Origin: Opitutia bacterium
GTDB lineage: Bacteria > Verrucomicrobiota > Verrucomicrobiia > Opitutales > T3Sed10-336
NCBI GenBank assembly: GCA_003558065.1
Contig: PWMU01000066.1
Coordinates: forward strand, 1-37,614
DNA: 37,614 nt
Direction: 5' to 3'
The notes beneath the pieces are model-generated. The model had not been told where the DNA came from. It saw only the letters and a program-made list of their open reading frames with translations, and did not search any database. The position numbers and the translations under genes were made by a program. Positions 24,455 through 32,950 of this stretch are shown one piece after another; within the stretch, counting starts at the first letter, position 1; the number at the start of each line of letters is the position of its first letter.

Positions 24455-24582
24455 CTATCTAAAACACAACATTTAGGGTATTTGAGTTCTTTGTGAAAGT
24501 CACACGGAAAGGGTGTCGGGCTCCCCGTTCTCCGGAAGGCTCCGGGCTTGAGCGGATCCTGCATGCAGGGTAAAAGCGGGAA

Positions 24583-24999
24583 ATGAAATCGTATCGCAAA
24601 GAACTCTGGTTCGAGGTCGAACGGCGCCGGGAACTGATCAACATCACCCGCCAGGTCGAGGACTGTTTGCGCGAGAGCGGGGTCCGGGAGGGCCTGGCCC
24701 TGGTCAACGCGATGCACATCTCGGCAAGCGTCTTCATAAACGACGACGAGTCGGGGCTGCACGCGGACTATGAGAGGTGGCTGGAAAAACTGGCTCCGGA
24801 AAAGCCTCATTCCCAGTACGCTCACAACCAGGGCGAGGACAACGCCGACGCGCATTTGAAACGCACCGTGATGGGCCGCGAGGTGGTGGTGGCGGTCACG
24901 GAAGGGCGACTTGATTTCGGCCCCTGGGAGCAGATTTTCTACGGGGAGTTCGACGGCGGGCGCCGGAAGCGGGTCCTGGTGAAGATCATCGGGGAGTAG
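24583..24999 (+). CDS. YjbQ/UPF0047 family protein
   Basis: 138 residues, the full family length. Blocks '[20 protein letters not shown]', '[20 protein letters not shown]', '[20 protein letters not shown]' and '[20 protein letters not shown]' match YjbQ proteins. Some members show weak thiamine-phosphate synthase activity, but the physiological role is not settled. Metal-binding His residues (H in NAMHIS, H in YAHNQ, H in DAHLKR) are present. It is divergent from fur-suf, so the 179-bp gap holds both promoters. It ends 44 nt before the nnr gene on the same strand and may be co-transcribed. Confidence 0.9.
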   Translation: MKSYRKELWFEVERRRELINITRQVEDCLRESGVREGLALVNAMHISASVFINDDESGLHADYERWLEKLAPEKPHSQYAHNQGEDNADAHLKRTVMGREVVVAVTEGRLDFGPWEQIFYGEFDGGRRKRVLVKIIGE

Positions 25000-25043
25000 A
25001 GGAGATTTACTCGGCTGCGGATTTGCGATTGAATCACCTTTTA

Positions 25044-26657
25044 ATGAAGACGACGTATCCGGTTTTGTCGTGCGCTGCGGCGATGGCGTGGGAGAAGGGG
25101 CTCCTGCAAGGAGCCGAGGCGCGTGAGTGGACGGCGATGTCGCGCGCCGGGAGGCTGATCGGGGCGGCGTTGGAAGAAGACTGGCTGGAAGGGGGCGGGC
25201 CTCGGCCGGAGGGGACGATTCTGATCCTCGCCGGGAAAGGGCACAATGCCGGAGACGCGTTGATCGCCGCGGAAGAGCTGTACCGCCGGTATTCCGGGCT
25301 CCGGATCGAAGTGGTGTTTGTGATGGGGGAACGGGCCTTGCGGCCGTTGGTCAAACGCGCGTGGCGGGACCTCCAGCAGGCGGCGGGAGAGCGGGTGCGG
25401 GCGGCTTCGATAGCGTCGGGCCGGCCTGTGGCAGAGTGGCTTGAGGCCCGGCTCGGCGGCGTCTTTTGGGATGTTTGCCTGGACGGGATACTGGGAATGC
25501 AATTCAAGCCGCCGCTGCGCGCACCGGTTGATGCGGTGCTGTCCTGGGTCAATGCCCGGGCGCGCATCGGTCTGCGGGCGGCTGTGGATCTGCCGAGCGG
25601 GCTGGGGGATGTTTCGGCGGAAGAAGCCTTTCGGGCGGACTTCACCTACATGCCGGGGATCGCGAAACTCCCGGCGTTCGGCCGGGACGCCGGTCGCTGG
25701 ACGGGACGGTTGCGTTATCTGGACCTGGATTTCTTCGCAGGCGGTGAGCCGGCCAGCGACCGCCGGCTGGTGGGACCGGGAATACTGGGCGGGCTTTCGG
25801 CATTGCGGGATCCCCTTAAGCACAAGAAGGACTACGGACATCTCTTCCTGATCGGCGGTTCGCGGGCGATGCCGGGGGCGCTGCTGATGAGCGTGATGGC
25901 GGCGGTGCGAAGCGGGGTGGGCCTGGTGACGGCGTTTGTTCCGGAATCCCTCGTCCCCGCCTTTGCGGCGCGCGTTCCGGAAGCGATGTGGGTTCCCTGG
26001 CCGGAAACGGCGCAGGGTGGACTGGCGAGGGAGGGGTTGAACCTGTTTCTCGACCGGCGCGGGGAGGCTACGGCGCTGGTGATGGGACCCGGGATGGGAA
26101 CTGCGGAAGAGACGCAGGCGTTGTCGGCGGACATCGCGGGGAGGGCGGCTTGTCCGTTGCTGCTCGATGCGGATGCGCTGCGCGGGAGCGTCATCGACGC
26201 GGCGGTTTCGGGAAGGGGTGGTGCGCCGCTCGTCCTGACGCCGCATGCCGGGGAGTTTTCCCGAGTGGCGGAAAAAACATTTACGGAAGGCGGGGAAGCG
26301 TTGCTGATGGACTATTGCCGGGAGAAGCGGGGCGTGGTCGTGTTGAAAGGGCCCCCCTTCACCCGGATTGCCGACGAGGCGTCGCTCTGGTACGGTCTAA
26401 CGGGAGGACCTGTGCTGGCGCGCGGGGGCAGCGGGGACGTCTTGAGCGGACTGTTGGGCGGGTTGCTCGCCTGGGAGACCGGCTCCGCGGTTGAGGTTGC
26501 GGCCCGCGGAGTTTACTGGCACGGAGCGGCCGCGGATTGTCTGGCGCGAGCTTGCGGCGCGACCGCGGTGTCAGCCACCCGGTTGGTGGAGTTTCTGCCG
26601 GAGGCCTTGGGGAAAGGACCTAAAACAGGGACAACGCCTGGGCGCTTTCCATCATGA
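25044..26657 (+). CDS. nnr: Bifunctional NAD(P)H-hydrate repair enzyme (epimerase + dehydratase)
   Basis: 537 residues combining two domains. The N-terminal YjeF_N epimerase part (about 1-215) shows 'LILAGKGHNAGDALIAAEEL' and 'GLRAAVDLPSGLGDVSAEEA'. The C-terminal dehydratase part (about 245-530) shows 'KKDYGHLFLIGGSRAMPGAL', 'VMGPGMGTAEETQ', 'LLDADALRG', 'LTPHAGEFSRVAEKTF', 'VVLKGPPFTRIADEASLWY' and 'LARGGSGDVLSGLLGGLLAW'. The epimerase interconverts R/S NADHX and NADPHX; the dehydratase restores NAD(P)H with ADP/ATP. ATG 25044 is preferred over TTG 25023. Its 3' end overlaps a small minus-strand ORF. Confidence 0.93.
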   Translation: MKTTYPVLSCAAAMAWEKGLLQGAEAREWTAMSRAGRLIGAALEEDWLEGGGPRPEGTILILAGKGHNAGDALIAAEELYRRYSGLRIEVVFVMGERALRPLVKRAWRDLQQAAGERVRAASIASGRPVAEWLEARLGGVFWDVCLDGILGMQFKPPLRAPVDAVLSWVNARARIGLRAAVDLPSGLGDVSAEEAFRADFTYMPGIAKLPAFGRDAGRWTGRLRYLDLDFFAGGEPASDRRLVGPGILGGLSALRDPLKHKKDYGHLFLIGGSRAMPGALLMSVMAAVRSGVGLVTAFVPESLVPAFAARVPEAMWVPWPETAQGGLAREGLNLFLDRRGEATALVMGPGMGTAEETQALSADIAGRAACPLLLDADALRGSVIDAAVSGRGGAPLVLTPHAGEFSRVAEKTFTEGGEALLMDYCREKRGVVVLKGPPFTRIADEASLWYGLTGGPVLARGGSGDVLSGLLGGLLAWETGSAVEVAARGVYWHGAAADCLARACGATAVSATRLVEFLPEALGKGPKTGTTPGRFPS

Positions 26658-26838
26658 CCCATCCAAAGCCCAGGATGACGATCACGACAAAGCCGTAGGC
26701 CACGAGGCGCCGACGTCGCATTTTTCTTTCGTAATGGTCGGGATTGATACGTTCACGGAAACCGCTTTGTTGCAGGAAACTGACGAATTGAGGACTGGCG
26801 ACGTGACTTTCGCGTTTCACCGGAGTTCCCATCATCAG
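26620..26838 (-). CDS. Small single-TM protein overlapping the nnr 3' end
   Basis: 72 residues from the ATG at 26836-26838, or 92 from a GTG at 26898. Contains 'VASPQFVSFLQQSGFRERIN' and 'HYERKMRRRRLVAYGFVVIV', i.e. a basic juxtamembrane stretch and one helix (AYGFVVIVILGFGWVMM) near the C-terminus. No family is recognised. It overlaps the last 38 nt of nnr on the opposite strand. Hydrophobic patterning and positive-inside charge support it being real, but no ribosome site is clear. Confidence 0.4.
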   Translation of the reverse strand: MMMGTPVKRESHVASPQFVSFLQQSGFRERINPDHYERKMRRRRLVAYGFVVIVILGFGWVMMESAQALSLF

Positions 26839-26981
26839 TCCAAAAGAGAGTTTTCGATTTCTGAAGAGACTCTTGGATTTTCGGGTTAGGATGGACACGG
26901 CTGACTGTTAGTCGGAGAAGTTGGCAATAGGTCGTTACTTGCGTGGCGATTATTACCGTGAGCGAAGGTTAAAAGCAATAG

Positions 26982-27012
26982 TTGGAACAGATTTTAAAGA
27001 ATTTTTTATAAA
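26982..27012 (+). promoter_or_regulatory. Candidate promoter upstream of lysA-panB
   Basis: An unusually AT-rich stretch in this GC-rich region. TTGGAA (26982-26987) and TATAAA (27007-27012) are 19 nt apart, or 17 nt from the overlapping TTTATA (27005-27010). It ends ~94 nt before the lysA ATG. Confidence 0.35.
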
Positions 27013-27105
27013 TTTTTGGTGTACGGGATGTTCGGATCCGCTCCTCCCGGCCCGAATTCGGCCATTGCGCTTTGAAGAAAAACCTTCTTTATTCGCCCGT
27101 CTGTT

Positions 27106-28401
27106 ATGCACGAGTTCAAGTATCGAGACCACAAGTTGTTTTGCGAATCGGTGGACCTGCGGGAGCTCGCCGGACGGCACGGGACGCCGTGTTATGTTTA
27201 CAGTGCGGGAACCATCAGGGAGAACTACCGCCGCCTGGCGCAGAGTCTCGAGGGCCTGAATGTCCGCATCTGTTATGCAATGAAAGCGAATTCGAACCTG
27301 GCCGTGCTGCGCCTGTTTTCGAAGCTGGGCGCCTCGTTCGACCTGGTGAGCGGCGGGGAGATCCGACGGGTGCTCAAAGCCGGCGGAGACATCGGCACGA
27401 GCGTCTTTGCAGGGGTGGGAAAGACCTCGGAAGAGATCGAGCTCGCCCTTCGCAACGGGGTGTTCAGTTTTCACGTGGAAAGCGAGCCCGAGCTTGAGCG
27501 CATCGACCGGATCGCGGGCAAACTCAAGTTGAAGGCGCCGGTCGCCGTTCGCGTGAATCCGGATGTCGACGCCGGAACCCATGCGAAGATCACAACCGGA
27601 AAGAGCGAGAACAAGTTCGGGATTCCGTTCGACCGGGCGCCGGACGTCTACCGGCTCGCGGCGAATCTGAAAAACGTGGAGATCCGCGGGGTGCAGATTC
27701 ATATAGGCTCCCAGATCACGAAAACGGAACCCTTCGTCGCGGCGATCGAAAAGATGCGCCCCTTGGTCGAGAAATTGAAAGCGCAGTACGGCATTACCTA
27801 CTTCAGCATTGGCGGAGGCCTTGGGATCGCTTACGATGAGGCCCTGGCCAGCGGGGATCCAGCCTGGTGGGAGCGTGTGGACGGCGGAAAAAACCTGCTG
27901 ACTCCCGAGCGTTACGGACGAGCTGTGGTACCGCTGTTGAAGGATCTTGGGCTGGAGATCCTCCTGGAGCCCGGGCGCTTCATGGTCGGCAACGCCGGCG
28001 TCCTGCTGACGCGGGTCGAGCACGTGAAGCGCGCCCCGGACCGCAATTTCGTCGTGGTCGACGCCGCGATGAACGACCTCCTGCGTCCGGCGATGTATGA
28101 AGCGTTCCACGAGATCGTGCCGGTGGCGGAGAATGAAGCGCGTATCACCGCCGACGTCGTGGGTCCGATTTGCGAAACCGGCGACTGTTTTGCGAAGCGG
28201 CGCGAACTAACCGGAGCCGGAGAGGGCGATGTTCTTGCGGTGTTCAGTGCCGGCGCTTACGGTTACGTGATGGCGGGACGTTACAATACCCGGCCGATGC
28301 CGTCGGAGGTCTTGGTCGACGGAGATCGGGCGGCGGAAGTGACGGCGCGGGAGACTTTCGCCCAAATGGTTGCGAATGAAAAGATTCCGGATTTTCTGTG
28401 A
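27106..28401 (+). CDS. lysA: Diaminopimelate decarboxylase
   Basis: 431 residues of the fold-type III PLP family. PLP-binding Lys60 lies in 'ICYAMKANSNLAVL'. Further signatures: 'LGASFDLVSGGEIRRVLKAG', 'ENKFGIPFDRA', 'GVQIHIGSQITKTEPFVAAI', the Gly-rich phosphate loop 'FSIGGGLGIAYDE', 'LLEPGRFMVGNAGVLLTRVE', and the catalytic Cys region 'GPICETGDCFAKRRELTG' followed by 'FSAGAYGYVMAGRYNTRPMP'. The enzyme converts meso-diaminopimelate to lysine in the cytosol. Its stop overlaps the panB start (GTGA), so the two are translationally coupled. Confidence 0.97.
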   Translation: MHEFKYRDHKLFCESVDLRELAGRHGTPCYVYSAGTIRENYRRLAQSLEGLNVRICYAMKANSNLAVLRLFSKLGASFDLVSGGEIRRVLKAGGDIGTSVFAGVGKTSEEIELALRNGVFSFHVESEPELERIDRIAGKLKLKAPVAVRVNPDVDAGTHAKITTGKSENKFGIPFDRAPDVYRLAANLKNVEIRGVQIHIGSQITKTEPFVAAIEKMRPLVEKLKAQYGITYFSIGGGLGIAYDEALASGDPAWWERVDGGKNLLTPERYGRAVVPLLKDLGLEILLEPGRFMVGNAGVLLTRVEHVKRAPDRNFVVVDAAMNDLLRPAMYEAFHEIVPVAENEARITADVVGPICETGDCFAKRRELTGAGEGDVLAVFSAGAYGYVMAGRYNTRPMPSEVLVDGDRAAEVTARETFAQMVANEKIPDFL

Positions 28402-29171
28402 ACACAACCACCCAGACCATTCGTGCGCTCAAAGGGAAACGTCCGCTCGTTTCGCTTACCGCTTATGATTTCACGACGGCGCGCCTCGCTTCGCAGGCCG
28501 GCGTCGACCTGATCCTGGTCGGCGATTCCCTGGGTACGACGGTCCTCGGGTATGAAACGACGGTTCCGGTGACGCTGGAAATGATGCTGCATCATACTGC
28601 GGCCGTCACGCGGGCGCGGCCGGAGGGGCTGGTTGTGACCGATATTCCCTTCCCCGAGGCGCACCGCGATCCGGGAGAGCTTCTGGACGCCTGTTCCCGC
28701 TGCCTCCAGGAGGCCGGGGCCCAGGCGGTGAAGATTGAGGGCGGCGTGGGCGTCGCCGAACGAATCAGTCGCCTGATCGCCGCCGGAATTCCGGTTCTGG
28801 GTCATGTCGGGCTCCTGCCGCAACGGATTCACGAGCTCGGTGGCTACCGGAAATTCGGGAAAACCGCGGAAGAGCGGGAAACGCTGCTGGCTGATGCTCT
28901 GGCGGTCGAGCAGGCGGGTGCCTTTGCGATCGTGGCGGAGATGGTCGACGCCGACTGCGCGCGGGATCTCAGGGACGCGCTGAAGGTGCCGCTCATCGGA
29001 ATCGGGGCCGGACCGCATTGCGACGGGCAGGTTTTGGTGTCTCACGATCTGCTCGGACTGACCGCGGGCAAGACGCCTTCCTTTGTCAAACGTTACGCCG
29101 ACATCGGTCAGGCGATCGGCGACGCCTTCAAACAGTACGCCGACGACGTCAGGAACCGGAAGTTTCCGTGA
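28398..29171 (+). CDS. panB: 3-methyl-2-oxobutanoate hydroxymethyltransferase
   Basis: 257 residues. Signatures: 'VSLTAYDFTTARLASQAGVD', 'LILVGDSLGTTVLGYETTVP' with metal ligand Asp43, 'VVTDIPFPEAHRDPGELL', 'VKIEGGVGVAERISRLIAAG', 'VLGHVGLLPQRIHELGGYR' and 'IGIGAGPHCDGQVLVSHDLL'. It forms ketopantoate from ketoisovalerate and methylene-THF in pantothenate/CoA synthesis. It starts at GTG 28398, in a 4-nt overlap with the lysA stop. Pairing with lysA is not a shared pathway step, so the overlap may only ensure co-expression. Confidence 0.97.
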   Translation: MNTTTQTIRALKGKRPLVSLTAYDFTTARLASQAGVDLILVGDSLGTTVLGYETTVPVTLEMMLHHTAAVTRARPEGLVVTDIPFPEAHRDPGELLDACSRCLQEAGAQAVKIEGGVGVAERISRLIAAGIPVLGHVGLLPQRIHELGGYRKFGKTAEERETLLADALAVEQAGAFAIVAEMVDADCARDLRDALKVPLIGIGAGPHCDGQVLVSHDLLGLTAGKTPSFVKRYADIGQAIGDAFKQYADDVRNRKFP

Positions 29172-29245
29172 CGTTGTATCGGAATTTCCTTTGGAAATGC
29201 TCGGGATCGAATCCGGCGTGGCAGATTCGCTACGGGGGATTCAAT

Positions 29246-29273
29246 GACGAATGACAAAGGACGACTGACAAAT
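29246..29273 (+). repeat. Four heptamers of GACRAAN type
   Basis: GACGAAT (29246-29252), GACAAAG, GACGACT, GACAAAT (29267-29273): four consecutive 7-mers of the same A/C/G pattern as the larger arrays at 31-34 kb. They lie in the 163-bp gap between panB and gpsA. Confidence 0.55.
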
Positions 29274-29334
29274 CTCGCCAACGGACAATTGATTTGCCTA
29301 CCCCGGAGGCCGGCGTCTAATTCCTGAACTCACA

Positions 29335-30345
29335 ATGAATTTTTGTATCGTTGGAGCCGGTGCCTGGGGAACGGCCATGGCGCTTCATCTGAACCGTCTG
29401 GGTCACGTGGTGACGTTGGTGCCGCGCCGGTTTGAGCAGGCGCTGACGCTGTCGTCGGACCGGGAAAACCAGGATTACCTCCCCGGTCACCGGCTTCCTT
29501 TGAGCCTGCAGATCGCTCATGAGCTGAAGCCGGCCCTGATGGAGGCCGAGGTTGTGATGTTGGCGTGTCCCTCGCACGGTATGCGGGAAACCTGTCGTGC
29601 GGTGGCCGATAATCTCGCGGCGGCGCGCAGCGTCAGGCTCCTGGTCAGCCTTGCCAAAGGATTGGAGAAAGGGACCCACCTGACCTCGACTCAAGTGGCG
29701 GGAGAGCTTTTCCCGGGCTACCCTGCCGCCGCTCTGGCCGGACCGACCTCGGCGGCGGAAGTCGCCGAAGGCAAGCCGACCGCGATGGTGCTCGCTGCGA
29801 CGGCCGACTTCGCGGAACTGTCGGCCGTCCAGGCTGCGATCAGCGGCAACCGCCTGCGGGTGTACCGGAGCCACGACGTGTTGGGGGTGGAACTCGGCGG
29901 CTGCCTGAAGAATATTTACGCGATCGCAGCCGGTTGTTCCGACGGCCTCGGGCTCGGCGACAATGCGAAGGCCGCCCTGCTGACCCGCGCCCTGGCTGAA
30001 ATGGTGCGCCTCGGCACCGCGCTCGGGGCGAACGCGGACACGTTTTACGGCCTGAGCGGTTTCGGAGACCTGGTGGCCACCAGCCACGGAGCCTGGAGCC
30101 GCAACCGGAGCTTCGGCGAGGCGATCGGGAAAGGGGAGACCGTGAAATCCCTCCTTACCGGTCGCAAGAGCGTGGTGGAAGGCTATCGGACCAGTGCTTC
30201 CTTTTACGATTGGTGTATTTCGATCGGGTTGGAGGCACCGATCCTCAACCAGGTGTACGAGATTCTGCACGGAGGCAAAGACCCGGGGGGCGCCTTGAAC
30301 TCCCTCATGAGCCGGGACCTGAAGGCGGAAAATCGTGAAGCGTGA
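29335..30345 (+). CDS. gpsA: NAD(P)-dependent glycerol-3-phosphate dehydrogenase
   Basis: 336 residues, the usual length. NAD-binding 'IVGAGAWGTAMALHLNRLGH', then 'EVVMLACPSHGMRETC', 'VSLAKGLEKGTHLTSTQVAG', 'ALAGPTSAAEVAEGKPTAMV', 'VELGGCLKNIYAIAAGCSDG' with the catalytic Lys, and 'FYGLSGFGDLVATSHGAWSR' with 'NRSFG' next to it. It makes sn-glycerol-3-phosphate for phospholipids in the cytosol. Its last codons overlap the GTG proposed for the downstream regulator. Confidence 0.97.
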   Translation: MNFCIVGAGAWGTAMALHLNRLGHVVTLVPRRFEQALTLSSDRENQDYLPGHRLPLSLQIAHELKPALMEAEVVMLACPSHGMRETCRAVADNLAAARSVRLLVSLAKGLEKGTHLTSTQVAGELFPGYPAAALAGPTSAAEVAEGKPTAMVLAATADFAELSAVQAAISGNRLRVYRSHDVLGVELGGCLKNIYAIAAGCSDGLGLGDNAKAALLTRALAEMVRLGTALGANADTFYGLSGFGDLVATSHGAWSRNRSFGEAIGKGETVKSLLTGRKSVVEGYRTSASFYDWCISIGLEAPILNQVYEILHGGKDPGGALNSLMSRDLKAENREA

Positions 30346-31012
30346 CTCGTCATCCGGTGGCGACGCCCGCCGAGGTCATCGAGGTCTCCGAAGCCCCGGG
30401 AATTTTCCTGCTTCATTGGAACGAACCGCCCCAAGTGCTTCATTTTTGATTGAAAATTCCCCGCCGGCCTGCAGGATCCGAACCATCAAATCCGCCGATG
30501 CCGAAGCCAGTGCGAATGCCGAGTGCACACCGTCGCTTTCCGCGAGGGAGGAGATCGAGCGTGAGGTGGTGGATGTTTTTGTCCGGGCGGCCCGGCTGGT
30601 CGGGTTGCCGCCGTCGCTGGGGGAGATTTTCGGCTTGCTTTACGTTTCGCCGGAACCCCTGACCATGGAGCAGGTCCGGTTGCGGCTGGATATCAGTCTG
30701 GGCTCGGCCAGTCAAGGGCTGCGGCAGTTGCGTGCGTTCCGGGCGGTGCGGGTTCAGAATGTCCCGGGCGAGCGGAAGGATCACTACGTCGCCGAACCGA
30801 GCTTCCGGAGACTGGTTTCCGGGTTTATCGAGGAGGAGATTCGTCCCCATCTCGAAAGCGGCGAAGCGCGGCTGGCCAACATGAGGTCCCTGCTGGAGAA
30901 GGTGTCGACGGAAGACGAACCCTTCCTCCGCAGGAAAGTCGACCAACTGGAAAAGCTCCACAAGACGGGCGACAAGGTGCTGCCGATGTTGGTGGGATTG
31001 ATCAAAATTTAA
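30335..31012 (+). CDS. GbsR/MarR-type transcriptional regulator
   Basis: 225 residues as drawn. The recognisable part begins near residue 68: 'SAREEIEREVVDVFVRAARL', 'GLPPSLGEIFGLLYVSPEPL', 'MEQVRLRLDISLGSASQGLR' (helix-turn-helix), 'RAVRVQNVPGERKDHYVAEP' (wing) and a C-terminal helical part, 'FLRRKVDQLEKLHKTGDKVL'. This matches the GbsR/YvbF subgroup of MarR regulators, some of which control osmoprotectant genes. The N-terminal ~60 residues look disordered and may not be translated: GTG 30335 overlaps gpsA by 11 nt, while a TTG at 30446 is an alternative. No target is obvious nearby. Confidence 0.8.
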   Translation: MKRDSSSGGDARRGHRGLRSPGNFPASLERTAPSASFLIENSPPACRIRTIKSADAEASANAECTPSLSAREEIEREVVDVFVRAARLVGLPPSLGEIFGLLYVSPEPLTMEQVRLRLDISLGSASQGLRQLRAFRAVRVQNVPGERKDHYVAEPSFRRLVSGFIEEEIRPHLESGEARLANMRSLLEKVSTEDEPFLRRKVDQLEKLHKTGDKVLPMLVGLIKI

Positions 31013-31088
31013 AGTAACGATTGGCTTTGGACGCCCCGATTCACTTTCAAAAAAGGAAGTGACGGGGCGAAGCCTGCACGGATTGGTG

Positions 31089-31130
31089 TTCGTTACTCGT
31101 TATTCGTTATTCGTGATTCGTTGTTCGTTA
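31089..31130 (+). repeat. Heptamer array A1 (TTCGTTA-type)
   Basis: Six consecutive 7-mers with the core TCGTTA/TCGTGA (variation at 2-3 positions). The same words reappear as reverse complement at 31345-31403. Confidence 0.75.
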
Positions 31131-31181
31131 CCGGGGAGAAGCAGTGCGGCAAGCCCATCACAAGTCACGAATCCTCCCCAC

Positions 31182-31252
31182 CACAGATTTCACAGAGAAC
31201 ACAGATTAAATCCAGAGGCCTCGTATCCGTGCCCATCCGAGCAATCTGTGGT
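31182..31252. repeat. CACAGATT-type imperfect palindrome
   Basis: CACAGATTTCACAGAG and a following ACACAGATT face AATCTGTGGTT at 31241-31252. A partial copy, AACCACAGATTTCCCGG, is at about 33155 and a CGGATTTCACGG variant is near 36590. This looks like a dispersed hairpin-forming element. Confidence 0.5.
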
Positions 31253-31344
31253 TCAATAATTCCGGGAAACACCAGACCCCGGATCGCCAACGAACCCGGA
31301 AAAAATGATTTTGCCCCTCAATGATTTTGCCAATTCTCTTCCTC

Positions 31345-31403
31345 AACGAATCCCGAATCCCGAATCACGAGCAACGAGCAACGAACAACGAATAACGAGC
31401 AAC
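31345..31403 (-). repeat. Heptamer array A2 (AACGARN-type), inverted relative to A1
   Basis: Eight 7-mers AACGAAT, CCCGAAT (twice), CACGAGC, AACGAGC, AACGAAC, AACGAAT, AACGAGC. They end 33 nt before the GTG start of the first membrane paralog. Confidence 0.75.
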
Positions 31404-31435
31404 CAAAAAATTAGAGCTTGTCCGCGTCGTCCTAA

Positions 31436-32065
31436 GTGTTTTACCTCAGGCTCGTGACTTTGAGCTATTCAACCCTCCTGATCGCAGGGATCCTGCTCGG
31501 GACGCCGGTTTACCTGTTTCTTTCGTCGGATATTCTGCAGCGCGTCTTCAATACCCAGGGTGCGGACGGATTTCTGCTGTCGCGCCTCGCCGCGACCTGG
31601 CAGAATTGGATGGATCTGCTGCGCGCTTTCGCCGGGGCCTGGCTTCTTTCGAGGCAGGTTTTTGTGCTGGATCCCGCCTGGGATGAGGGCGTTTACGTCA
31701 AGTTTGCGGTGGTCGGAGGCATCCTGGCCGCGGGAGTGGCGGTCCAGGTGGTCTATTACTCCCGGCATATCTATTGTCTTTGCCCGGTGTTCTATCTTGC
31801 CGGGGTGAGTTTCGGTCTCGTGGACTGGTGGATCGCGCTCTACGGCCTTTTGGCCGGCCTGTTTTTTGGAGCAATTGCGAACAGCACGGAGGCCTTTTTT
31901 CTTTCCATGGCGATCACCATCGCGATCGCGGGTTATTTTTTCCACGGCATCAGTCCCGAATGGGTGGTGGCCTGCGTGTTGCTGGTATTACCGGTCTCCA
32001 TTGCTCTGTCGATTCACGAGAGTCTTATATCGGTGATTCGAAGGCGGCCGGTTAGTGTCGAATAG
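31436..32065 (+). CDS. Tandem membrane paralog 1, unknown family
   Basis: 209 residues with about 6 predicted hydrophobic helices. It shares clear blocks with the next gene: 'LLGTPVYLF', 'WQNWMDLLRAFAGAWLL', 'HIYCLCPVFYLAGVSFGL', 'WWIALYGLLAGLFFGAIAN' and 'EAFFLSMAITIAIAGYFF'. I do not recognise the family or function; no signal peptide, catalytic motif or cofactor site is evident. GTG 31436 is taken as start; a GTG six codons downstream is an alternative. It is preceded by heptamer array A2. Confidence 0.7.
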   Translation: MFYLRLVTLSYSTLLIAGILLGTPVYLFLSSDILQRVFNTQGADGFLLSRLAATWQNWMDLLRAFAGAWLLSRQVFVLDPAWDEGVYVKFAVVGGILAAGVAVQVVYYSRHIYCLCPVFYLAGVSFGLVDWWIALYGLLAGLFFGAIANSTEAFFLSMAITIAIAGYFFHGISPEWVVACVLLVLPVSIALSIHESLISVIRRRPVSVE

Positions 32066-32319
32066 GGGAATCCCGGATGTACGGGATTTCATCGATCTGT
32101 TATAGGTTGTATTCTGGATCGGCAAGGGAGGTGTGCCGCAGCTTTGACACCATGGGCACGGGTTTCCCGCTTTGACCAGAGGGGTGCCGCCACAAGCCCA
32201 ACCGGAATTCAACGAAATGACAGCCACGACCAGGACATGCCGGAGCCACGTACTCCGACTCAGCGGAATCGGTTCGAATACGCGAGTGATTCCCGCTGTC
32301 GGGTGAATAATGAATTTGT

Positions 32320-32943
32320 ATGGAGTTTAACCTTTGGCCTCTTGTAGGCTCGATCTTATTACTTGGGACGCCTTCCTACCTGTTTTTTACCAGTCATGTC
32401 CGCCGCCGGGTCACTGAAGCCCAGCACTCCGGAGGCTTTCCCCTCCCGGGGATATTCCTTCCGTGGCAGAACTGGCTGGATCTTGTGCGAGCGGCGGCCG
32501 GGGCCTACCTGCTTTTCCACCATACTTTCGAACTCGATAGGGAGCTGGAATCCTTTTACGAGGAATTCGGCTGGATGGCCGGCGTTTTCGCGGTTGCGAT
32601 TATGCTGAACGTGTATTACCGGCGCCGGCACCTCTACTGCCTGGCGCCGGTGTTTTACATCACCGGCATCAGTTTGGGGCTCTTTCTGGAGAACTGGTGG
32701 ATGGTGCTCTACGGGGTGGTGGCCGGGCTGGTCTTCGGGCGGATCATCAACCTGCCGGAGGCGTTTTTCATCGTCATGGGCCTGGTTATCGGGGCTTTTG
32801 GGTATTTTTTCAAAGGGGGGGTCAGCCTCGATCTGCTCCTGCTCTGCGCCCTGACCATCCTGCCGATCGTTTACGCCTTCGCCACCAAGCGGGGGCTGGT
32901 GGTCGCGGCTTCGCGCACCCACACCATCGAAGAGGAATGGTAG
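32320..32943 (+). CDS. Tandem membrane paralog 2, unknown family
   Basis: 207 residues. Aligned with the previous gene over most of its length: 'LLLGTPSYLFF', 'WQNWLDLVRAAAGAYLL', 'HLYCLAPVFYITGISLGL', 'WWMVLYGVVAGLVFGRIINL' and 'EAFFIVMGLVIGAFGYFFKG'. Similarity is strong within helices and weak in the loops, so the duplication is not recent. Topology is like paralog 1, with about 6 helices. Function unknown. The C-terminal 'ASRTHTIEEEW' tail is not shared. ATG 32320-32322 is chosen; ribosome-site signal is weak. It is followed 8 nt later by the long heptamer array B1. Confidence 0.7.
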   Translation: MEFNLWPLVGSILLLGTPSYLFFTSHVRRRVTEAQHSGGFPLPGIFLPWQNWLDLVRAAAGAYLLFHHTFELDRELESFYEEFGWMAGVFAVAIMLNVYYRRRHLYCLAPVFYITGISLGLFLENWWMVLYGVVAGLVFGRIINLPEAFFIVMGLVIGAFGYFFKGGVSLDLLLLCALTILPIVYAFATKRGLVVAASRTHTIEEEW

Positions 32944-32950
32944 GGGGATT

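Larger units (their letters stand above)
31013..31435. other. Intergenic region holding composite repeat element A
   Basis: Heptamer arrays at each end (31089-31130 and 31345-31403) are in inverted orientation. Between them lie a 20-mer module at 31142-31161 (also at 33100 and 33271) and a CACAGATT-type imperfect palindrome at 31182-31252. No gene is seen. Confidence 0.6.

Noticed and set aside
25041-26246. Long minus-strand open frame antisense to nnr
   Set aside because: Arg/Pro-rich product with no domain; it lies wholly inside the nnr gene, which has intact motifs of both domains.
31059-31324. Short plus-strand frames over element A
   Set aside because: They consist of translated heptamers and CACAGATT modules, with no ribosome site.
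32066-32319. Possible small gene between the two membrane paralogs
   Set aside because: Only short frames without ribosome sites or motifs; regarded as spacer.
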